DNA from: Rhizaria sp. SCN 62-66
Taxonomy: Eukaryota; Rhizaria, unplaced
Assembly: GCA_001724265.1 (NCBI GenBank)
Contig: MEDY01000349.1
Span: forward strand, 1-31,862
Length of the DNA: 31,862 nt
Reading direction: 5' to 3'
Below the pieces are notes generated by a model. The model was not told the DNA's origin. It worked only from the letters and a program-made list of their open reading frames with translations, and made no database searches. How positions within the stretch are numbered: position 1 is the first letter of the stretch; every line of letters starts with the position of its first letter. Shown here one piece after another: positions 21,283 to 29,666 of the stretch. Both the position numbers and the translations under genes were made by a program.

Positions 21283-24200
21283 CCAATGCTTGTTGACTCG
21301 CTATGATTTAAGATAGTCATGTGTGTTCAATTCTACTGTATAATGATGCGCTTTGATCCTGACATTTCTTTCCGCAGAAGAACAAAAAAGAGAAAACTCA
21401 GATTATGTGTGTGAGAGAAATATTTTTTTCACGAGAGAGAGAAAAATGAGAAAATTGAAAGCTATCTACTTTTGTTTATTTTACACTTTGCTGCACTTCA
21501 CTTGCTAACATGTAAACGTACGTGTCCTGGATATAACTCTGTGTTCGAGTGATTGTGTGTTATTTCTTTTCTTTTTCGATTTTTGTTTTGATCTGTGCTT
21601 TGATTGACGCCGAGAAGGCCGTCGTGATGCAGCGCCGACGCGTTGTCTGTATGACTGCTGCTGCTTCTGCAGTGTGCCCCGCTGGACAGCACACGCGTAC
21701 TTGTGTACTCGTGCGTGTGTGTGGCGGGTGCGCGCTGCGGTCGTCGCGGCACGAAGACGCCGTGTCTGCGTCTGTGTTTGTGTGAGTGAGCGTGTGTGAG
21801 TGAGTGAGTCAGGTGCCTCTGCTGAGACTGCAATGGCAACGGCGAGAGCAACTGATGTTGTGGCCGCTACATTGCGCGTCTCGATGGAGGCCGTGACAAA
21901 TTGTGATGTGAGATATGAAGACGCTGAAGCGTGTGATCTGTGTTGTACGTTGAGCACGGCCGTGCGAGTCTGACTTGCGCTGCCGTGTTTGCGATGTGTT
22001 GATGTCGAGCTTTGTGTAGTATGTCGAGCTGGGTGAAAGCTCGAGCCGAGTGGCTCAGTGTGCGTGTGTTGTCAAAGTGTAAGTGTGTGCGTGTGTGCGA
22101 TTGTAAGTGTGTAAACAAGCTGCAGAACAGTCTCTCTCTCTCTCTCTGTCTATCTTTTCTCGATATAGTCACGATCTTTCCCTCTCCTATGGTGTTTTTT
22201 TAATGCGTCTGTTTGTTCTTTACAATGTCGGTGCGTGTTTTGCTGTATATGTGCCTCTTGTCATCTCTCTGTCGTCACATGTGGCGCAGAATTTCTCTAT
22301 TTTGTAACGACCTCAACTATGTCACAAAAATATCCTGCACTCACAATGCATGCGAATCGTGTGTGCCTCATAATCATTCTCAAACCAAGGAACCTTTCGT
22401 GGAAGGCCTTTGTATGCCCCATGTTTTGACCGACACGCCTGCCGTGTTTCTGGGGTTCGTTTTTATTTCGTTCTGTTTCATTTTATACTCGCACTTCTCA
22501 TGTCATCACGCCTAGTCATGCCATGTCTTAGTCACTGCTACTCAGTGTTACTCTGGCCGAGTGATATTGGTAGAAATACGTCAACAGTCCAAGATTATAT
22601 AACAAACGCCGCAACGTGTTTACTCAATTGACACTACGTCGCTTCCGTGTGTGTTTCTCGTGAATTTTATTTACGTGTTTTGTTTCTTTCCCTTTGTTTC
22701 GTGTCTTTTGTTTCACATATGTCTTATTTTCGCTCCCCCACTTGTTTGTTAGTTGCCGCCTGCCTGTCCCATTCTCATCGGATTTGTGCACAGCAAACAC
22801 CCAGCGCACATAACTCGTGACTACATCTGCGAATCACTTTTCGCGATCAACCAATCAAACAACCAATCGATGACTCATTCGGATGGCGACTCAACCAACT
22901 GTCCTCATCGTCCACTCAGTTCATTTGTATTTGTTCATTATCATAATCTTCAGTAAACAATCATAATTCTTCTTTCTCATTCAAATAATCAATCACAATC
23001 ATCATTGTCAATTCGACATTACTCATCCATTTTTAGTCGTAAAGTCACATTAAAAGTTTGTTCAATGTCACTGCTACTGTCTCCACAAGCGAGAAACCAC
23101 TCAAGAACCAACTCAAATCACTGTTTGCGCCAAATTGCTGGCGCTCACCAACAACCTTCATGCACTCAGCATCACTCCCACACCCACACTCAGTCACAGT
23201 TTTCTTACTGTGTGTTGCTGCCATCAGCCAAGGACGTTGTTGTTTTTTGTTTCTGTTGATTTGGCTCGTTTAAACTCGAAATTTAAATCAATTTTGAATT
23301 CTGATTTTGTCTGTATTTTTTATACTTTCTGTGTCATCGCATCGTGTAATGTTGTTGCGTCTTTGTGACTGGGCTTGTTATGAGTTTCGACGGATAATGG
23401 TGTGTTACCTTACACGCAAACTATCTCTCACTCTCTACACTCTCCCACATATCACACCACACACAGGGAATTCCCTATTAGTCATTTTGTCTCCATGTCC
23501 TCTGTCTCTACCCAGTCTGCCTGTGTTCCTGCAGCAAGAGCAGCAGCAGCAACAGTTGTACGCTGCTGCGCCGTCGTCCTCTCCTCTTCATCATGGCCCC
23601 GTCACGCCCTTCTTCTTCGCCATATCATACTCCGTCGTTCATCTTTTGCTGACTGTGTTCACTATCCCTCTTTTGATTTTTCGCCATTTTGTTTGTGCTT
23701 ACACAATTCTGTGTTCCATTATACTACTAATATTGTATGTAGTCGGCTGAATGATTAGGCGAACTATTTGATATTGGTTTCTAGTTTACTTTGTTTTCTG
23801 CGTCTCTAATCGATTTCGTTTCATATCATGTTGTTTCTCCTTATTTTGTTCGATTGTTCCCCCCTCCCCTCATATCTCGACTCTGAGTCTTCGTTTCATA
23901 TCGCAATGTATGTTGTCTGCCATGCCCTGTCTTGCCTTGTGGTGCTATGCTGTGTCGTGCCGTGCTCCGATCTGTTGGGCTGAGCCGTGCCGTGTTGTGC
24001 TTTGCTGTATGTGCTGTGTTATGGCTGTTATCCGTGACTGTCCACTGCGAGCCAGCTTGTGAAGGTTTGCTTGGTACGTTGTGTGATTGACCGGTGACAC
24101 TGCTTGAACGCAGCTACGACTCCGTACGCACTAGTCACTAATTTTGACTGCTTCCGGACTGGCTGACTACCTGATTGGTTGGCTGGCCGGAGCTGGTGGC

Positions 24201-24789
24201 ATTAACTTGTGTGCTGGATGAGGGGCGATTGGCGGCGGGTTTGTCGGGCGACATACCTCTCATATGTACGTTTAGAATACATTATTTTTATTTGGAAAAG
24301 CGGCTTATCAAAACCTAAAAGTCGACTCAGTAATGCCATATAGCGTGATATACCCTGCGAAATATGACCAAATGAATTTCGACCACATACTCATTTTGGC
24401 GCGCACAGTCGAAGTGAGCGAAGCACGAAGCAACAACCCTGCGGCGCGCGCGCGAGAAGCGATTTCCCGCAGAGAACAGCGTACATTTGGATAATCTATT
24501 CGTATTATGCGTTTTAAAGCCACTATAGTATGACATCTCAATTTGTTTCTAATTGGAAGAGGATGTTTTGCGCTTGAAACGCCGCTTGGAATGCACGCGC
24601 ACTCCCAGTCGCCCCTTGAGCACCTTTGGTTTCCGCTGTGTGCGTCTCACGGTTCTCCCGTGTGCTATTATGCCTTGACACCGCTGCGTACACTATTTCC
24701 CCCTTCTTATCTATCCCTATCTCTTTCATGATCTTCATTACACCCACACCCCGCCCCACTGCACGGCCCCGCGGCGCTCGCAGGTCCGC
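21283..24789. other. 3.5 kb region without a supported gene, between the CCCH and ABCF genes
   Basis: This is the longest gap in the window. The first 1.4 kb is T/G-rich on the + strand (many TGTG and GTGAGTGAG runs) and includes a TC dinucleotide tract at about 22129-22149. The middle, about 22650-23500, shifts to C/A/T-rich. One short GC-rich, Gln-coding patch lies at 23529-23625, and a degenerate pentamer repeat at 23911-24030. The part after about 24540 should hold the ABCF promoter and 5' UTR. Small ORFs on both strands lack the codon bias of the real genes and match nothing I recognise. A long 3' UTR for the CCCH gene, or a non-coding RNA, would fit but is unproven. Confidence 0.55.
23911..24030 (+). 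repeat. Degenerate TGCYG-type pentamer repeat
   Basis: The stretch reads as loosely repeated TGCCG, TGTTG, TGCTT and TGCTG units (for example CGTGCCGTGCTCCG and GCCGTGCCGTGTTGTGC). Copies are imperfect, suggesting an old tandem repeat. No coding potential is seen. Confidence 0.55.
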
Positions 24790-27700
24790 ATGCCCCCCAA
24801 GAAGAAGCCGACCAAGGCCAAGACGATGACCGCGGCGGCGGAGGCCGCGCTCGTGGCGAAGAAGGCCGCCGCCAAGGACGCCGAGCAGGAGTCCGGCAAG
24901 GTTGACCGCGCGCTGCCCGCGTACCTGACGCAGGGCATCACGCAGAAGGACCGCGACGTCGTCATCGACAACTTCTCCATGACCACGCCTGACGGCCGCA
25001 CGGAGCTGCTCAAGTCCGCCTCGGTGCGCTTTGTCTACGGCCGCCACTACGGCCTTATTGGGCAGAACGGCATCGGTAAGTCGTCGCTGCTGCGCATGAT
25101 CTCCAACTACGAGATCCCTAAGTTCCCCGAGTACCTCCGCGTCGTCCACGTCGCGCAGGAGGAAATCCCCCACGTCGAGCAGGTCCGTCTTTTTTTGCAA
25201 GTCATTTCGTATTTTTCTCAGTACATATTGGCTGTCTATGTCAGTATCACCTTGTCATATGTCTAATTTTGATTGGTTTATTCGACAAATCTCACTTCTC
25301 CTTCCCCTATTTGCGCTTTACAACAATCCTTCTCACTTGTCCGAGTTTAGGAGCAAAACGTGATTGACTTCGTCGTGGGCTCCGACATCCAGAAGAACTA
25401 CCTGGAGGGCGAGGAGTCGCGCCTGCTGGACCTGTTGGAGCAGGGCGGCGAGGGCGGCGACGACGGCGAGGACATGGGCGACTTCGACGAGATCCAGACG
25501 CAGCTCGACACGGTCTACCAGCGCCTCGACGCCATCGGCGCGCGCAACGCCGAGGCGCGCGCGCGCGCCATCCTGACCGGTCTGCAGTTCACGCGCGCGA
25601 TGCAGGACGGCCCGATCGCGCGGCTGTCCGGCGGCTGGCGCATGCGCGTGCGGCTGGCATGCGCGCTCTTCGTGACGCCCGACATCCTGCTGCTCGACGA
25701 GCCGACCAACCACCTGGACTTCCCCGCCGTCGAGTGGCTTGCCGGCTTCCTGAAGCTGTACGAGCCGACGCTGCTGGTGGTATCGCACGACCGCGGCTTC
25801 CTGGACCAGGTGATGACGGACTGCATCGACTTCCGCGACAAGACGCTGATGTACTACCGCGGCGACTACTCCAACTACCTTAAGGTGCGCAAGGAGCACA
25901 TCGCGCAGCACAACCGGCTGTGGGAGAAGACGGAGAAGAAGCGCGCCGCGCTGACCAAGTTCATCCTCGAGGCACGCGCCAAGGCGCACGACGACCCGAA
26001 CCTGGCGGAGCTGGCCAAGACGCGCCAGCGCCTGCTCGACCAGCTGCCCGTGATGGAGGAGATCAAGGAGGACCGCGCCATCTCCTTCACCTTCCCCGAG
26101 CCCGGAAAGCTGGACCACTCGATCATGTCGTGCAAGAACATGAGTTTCCACTACGACAAGACGGCCGACGGCGTCAACAAGCCGTACATGCTCAACAACA
26201 TCAACGCCGTCATCGACATGGACTCGCGCATCGGCATCCTGGGCGCCAACGGCGCCGGCAAGACGACGCTGATCAACGTGATGCTGGGCAAGTACGAACC
26301 CTTGGCGGGCGAGTGCAAGCTTAACGACCAGGCGCGCGTCAAGATCTTCACTCAGCACCACCTGGACCAGCTGGACCCGGCCAAGACGCCGCTCGAGTTC
26401 ATGACGGAGAAGTTCCCGCAGAAGCGCGAGGGCGAGATGCGCGGCTTTCTGGGCCGCTTCGGGCTGGACCGTAAGCTGGCCGAGCAGAAGATCGAGCTCC
26501 TGTCCGGCGGGCAGAAGTCGCGCGTGGCGTTCGCCGTGCTGACGTGCTCGAACCCGCACCTGATCATCATGGACGAGCCGACGAACCACCTGGACATCGA
26601 GACGATCGAGTCGCTGATCCACGCGCTCAACAGCTTCGCGGGCGGCGTCATCGTCATCTCGCACGACCGCTACTTTCTCACGCAGACGGCGCAGGAGTAC
26701 TGGGCCGTGTCGGCCGAGGGCACGATGAAGATCTTCTACGATCTGGACGAGGCCAAGGACTACTCCTACAAGCCGATCGAGTACATCGTCGAGGGCGCCA
26801 AGCGCCGCGCCGAGAGCAAGAAGGCCGACGTCATCGTCAACGCCGACGAGGAGAAGCTCAAGCGCCTGCAGGCCGACCTGGCCGCGGTGCTGGCCGCCGC
26901 CGGTGGCGACGACGACGACGACGACGAGGACGCGCTCCAGGCCGCCGCCGTCGTCGCCGCCGCCACCGAGGCCGCCTTCGGTGCTCCCGCTCCCAAGACC
27001 GGCAAGGCTGCTAAGGCTGCTGAGCCCGAGGCTGAGGCTGAGGCTGAGGACGACGACGAGGCCGCGATGCTGGCCATGATGGCCGGCCTGGCTGACGAGG
27101 AGGAGGCCGAGGAGGAGGAGAAGCCCAAGGCCAAGAAGGACAAAAAGAAGGGCAAGAAGGCCGCCGCTGAGGCCGAGGCTGAGGCTGAGGACGACGAGGC
27201 TGCGATGCTCGCTATGATGGCTGGTCTTGCCGATGATGACGACGCCGCTGCCGCCGAGGAGGCCGCGCCCGCCAAGAAGGACAAGAAGGCCAAGAAGGGC
27301 AAGAAGGCCGCCGCGGCGGACGAGGACGCCGACGCCGACGCCGAGGCTGAGATGCTGGCTATGATGGCCGGGCTCGCTGGCGACGACGACGAGGAGGCGG
27401 CCGAGGAGAAGCCTAAGGCCAAGAAAGACAAAAAGAAGGGCAAGAAGGCCGCCGAGGTCGCGGCCGAGGACGACGAGGACGACATGCTCGCCATGATGGC
27501 CGGGCTGGCCGGCGACGGCGACGACGACGAGGCTCTCGAGGAGGAGGAAGAGGAGGACTTTGCGGCCGCCGCCAAGAACAAGAAGGACAAGAAGAAGTCT
27601 GCGTCCGCGGTGGCGATGGCTGCGCTGCTGGCGAAGCAGCAGGCCGAGGCTGCCGCCGCCAAGGCGGGTGGCAAGAAGAAGAAGGGCAAGCGTGACGACT

Positions 27701-27846
27701 TCGACGACGACCTGGGCGAGATCCCCACCACGAGCGCCGAGGCCGCGGCCGCCGCGGCGCCCGTGCTCGACGTCAAGGCGCTCAAGAAGCTCGAGAAGAA
27801 GAACAAAGGCAAGAAGGACAACGACGAGGAGGAGGACGACGCCTAA
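24790..27846 (+). CDS. ABCF-family twin-ATPase (GCN20/ABCF1-like), two exons
   Basis: Exons 24790-25182 and 25351-27846 join in phase 0 (HVEQ|EQNVIDF) to give 962 residues, TAA stop. The protein is a soluble twin ABC ATPase without membrane spans. ABC1 has Walker A GQNGIGKSS (91-99), signature LSGGW (223-227), Walker B DILLLDEPTNHLD (242-254) and SHDR (276-279). ABC2 has Walker A GANGAGKT (429-436), LSGGQ (515-519), LIIMDEP (535-541) and SHDR (568-571). The linker between them is helical and charged. All catalytic motifs are intact. ABCF proteins act on ribosomes in translation initiation, ribosome rescue or the GCN2 pathway; which subfamily this is cannot be settled by eye. The N-terminus is short and Lys/Ala-rich. 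The C-terminal tail (about 690-962) is unusual: four spaced copies of a MLAMMAGLA motif alternate with acidic and Lys-rich blocks. Confidence 0.95.
25183..25350 (+). other. Intron of the ABCF gene
   Basis: 168 nt, donor GAGCAG|GTCCGT, acceptor GAGTTTAG|GAGCAA, AT-rich inside GC-rich coding sequence. Removing it joins two frames that together reproduce a continuous ABC1 domain. Retention would stop translation at TAA 25264-25266. Confidence 0.92.
26999..27640 (+). repeat. Four-copy acidic/MLAMMAGLA/Lys-rich repeat in the ABCF C-terminal tail
   Basis: The MLAMMAGLA motif begins at nucleotides 27067, 27205, 27352 and 27484 (residues about 704, 750, 799 and 843). Each copy is preceded and followed by Asp/Glu clusters and separated by a KPKAKKDKKKGKK-type basic block. 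Spacing is 44-49 residues. Confidence 0.92.
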
Positions 27847-28106
27847 GCAAGACGACGACACAGCGAGTTTGTTTTTCTGTTTGTATACGCAATGATGTGA
27901 AATTTAATATGATAACTTTTTTTTAATACAATATAATACAGTATTTCAAATGCTAACCATCGGTATGGAATTTGGACGTGTATTGTGACGCTGCTCATTG
28001 CTTTGACAGCAGCGATTGATTGTGTTATGCGTATCGTGTCAAACTAAGTATGGAGTCATCAGCGCTAGAGCTGATTCTGATGTCTGGTGGTGTAGTTGGC
28101 TGTTCT
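27847..28106. other. Short spacer between convergent ABCF and SAP30-like genes
   Basis: 260 bp of AT-rich sequence holding both 3' ends, including a T-run followed by AATACAATATAATAC at about 27917-27940. No canonical AATAAA was found on either strand, and no gene is seen. Confidence 0.5.
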
Positions 28107-28651
28107 TTAGGGCTCGTCGACGGGCTCTTGCAGCGCACGCCGCGCCGAGTCGTTGGCGAAGAGAAAGCCCGCCACGACCTCAGGCTCGCGCAGGTGCGGG
28201 TGTCCGGCGAAGTGGCGCGAGGCAAGCTCGACAAGTTCATGCTTCGTCGCGTTCGGCGGTGCATCGAGGTCGAACTGCGCCACGTAGCGCTGCAGCGATG
28301 ACATCTCCAGCCGGGACAGGTCCACAAGCTACAAGGAGAAGGAGAAAGAAGCGGAGACGAGGAGGAGTGAGAGGAAGAAAAGGCGTTGCGAGGAAGCTCA
28401 TCGAGCACAAAAATAATGAAACTAATAAAAATTGTAAAATTGAGGAATCGTACCAGAGGTGTGTAGGTTCCGCCGCGCTTGACGATAGTCTTGGTGCCGA
28501 GCGGATAGTCGGCAGTGGTGCTGCCAACAGGCATGACGCGGGTGGAGCGGTTGGGAACAACCGCTGATTCAGCCAAAGGCGCCGAGGAAAGAGGTTGAGC
28601 AGATGCTCCAGCAGCGCGCCGCGCAGACTGGCGCCTGTAACCCTCATCCAT
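28107..28651 (-). CDS. SAP30-like Sin3-binding protein, two exons
   Basis: Exon 1 is 28651-28454 (66 codons from ATG) and exon 2 is 28328-28107, joined in phase 0, for a 139-residue product ending in TAA. Exon 2 contains LVDLSRLEMSSLQRY, then KHELVELASRHFAGH and EPEVVAGFLFAN. This matches the C-terminal Sin3-interaction domain of SAP30 proteins (family pattern: L-x-L-x2-L-x3-Y, later a RHF and a final helix). In animals, fungi and plants SAP30 links Sin3 to histone deacetylases in corepressor complexes; the same nuclear role is inferred here. Exon 1 (MDEGYRRQSARR and GTKTIVKRGGTYTPL) is basic and lacks the zinc-finger module of animal SAP30, as in the short plant and protist forms. The gene converges on the ABCF gene. 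Confidence 0.82.
28329..28453 (-). other. Intron of the SAP30-like gene
   Basis: 125 nt on the - strand, donor CTCTG|GTACGA, acceptor after a strong pyrimidine tract ending CTTGTAG|CTTGTG. The splice restores the complete Sin3-binding domain in frame. Read-through in the exon 1 frame gives a compositionally different tail without domain similarity. Confidence 0.85.
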
Positions 28652-29666
28652 TGTCAGATACAAGTGCTGTGAGCCTCTGTTGTTGAGAAAAGGTCAGGAA
28701 GAAGGCTGTGGCAACCATAGAGAAAAGGACGCAACGGCAAAGCAAGGATTGTGAGTGTTCCGCAAATGTAAGGCGCGCATAAAATAAAGGTCTGACGGAA
28801 TACGTCAATTCAAATCGAATGAATTTCAATAAATGACCATACACGACCACTTCATGTCCCTATAGTCATTTGATTCTATCCCTCTTTCTTCACAATCTCC
28901 CGAACGCACCTAAAATTGCGCACGGTCATTCACATGTACCTTTATTCGACAAAACAAGATTTAATGAAAATAAAATAATCAAAAAATAATTTAAACATAT
29001 TATATACAGTATTTGTAATTTTTTACTTTTAATTGCATCTATTTAAGTTTATTGATAATTAAATATGCTTTTTTAGTAAATAATTTTTGATAAAAATATT
29101 TATACATTTAATAAAACTAGTACACTTATTTACTTGATTATCATTGAAGATTTTATCAATTGAGAAAGTAACTTCATTTTTGATTAAACAACTTAATGTT
29201 AGTGTTTATGTGCTTTAAAAAAAGTATATTTGCGTATTTAATATGATTTAAATGTTATCACAGCATTTAGTCAATATATTGGGAGCTAAACCATTTTAAG
29301 TTTTAAGGATTGTGTGAATGAATTTATGACTAATATATTTGCATTATTATATCTTTTTATTTTTATTCACTTTTATTAATGCGGTAAAGACGTTAAATTG
29401 GTCAAATTTAGTCAGTATCTGATCAAGATCAACGTTTGCTTTTTTTCTGTGCATCTAAATCGATTTAGGAGCAAATCAAAGATAAACGTTTAGCAAGTAA
29501 TGCTTTGTTGCATAAGGAAGTAATGTTTTATGGTAGATATGTCATCTAGATAGCAGAACGTAGCAGAAAATAAACTTTCAAGTTAACCATTAGCATGGTT
29601 CCCTTCGGGAGCGAGCCACTGAGTCAGTAAAGTCAGAAAAGTGAAATGATGTTCAAACAATATATG
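28652..29666. other. Very AT-rich spacer upstream of the SAP30-like gene
   Basis: About 1 kb; between roughly 28910 and 29560 it is strikingly AT-rich, far more than the other spacers. No ORF with the local codon bias, tRNA or rRNA was recognised. Two adjacent small stem-loops lie at 29585-29609 (AACCAT/ATGGTT, then CCC/GGG around TTC). It contains the SAP30-like promoter and the 3' UTR of the RGS gene. Confidence 0.5.

Noticed and set aside
21498-23758. Several 60-150 codon frames in the 3.5 kb gap
   Set aside because: Composition reflects TG/CA-rich simple sequence and codon bias differs from neighbours; only the short Gln-coding patch at 23529-23625 was kept as an observation.
24308-24541. 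77-codon - strand open frame before the ABCF gene
   Set aside because: No domain and no supporting signals; it lies in the expected ABCF upstream region.
25333-27861. 842-codon open frame on the - strand across the ABCF gene
   Set aside because: Exact antisense shadow of a gene with intact ABC motifs; Leu/Val/Arg-rich translation without domains.
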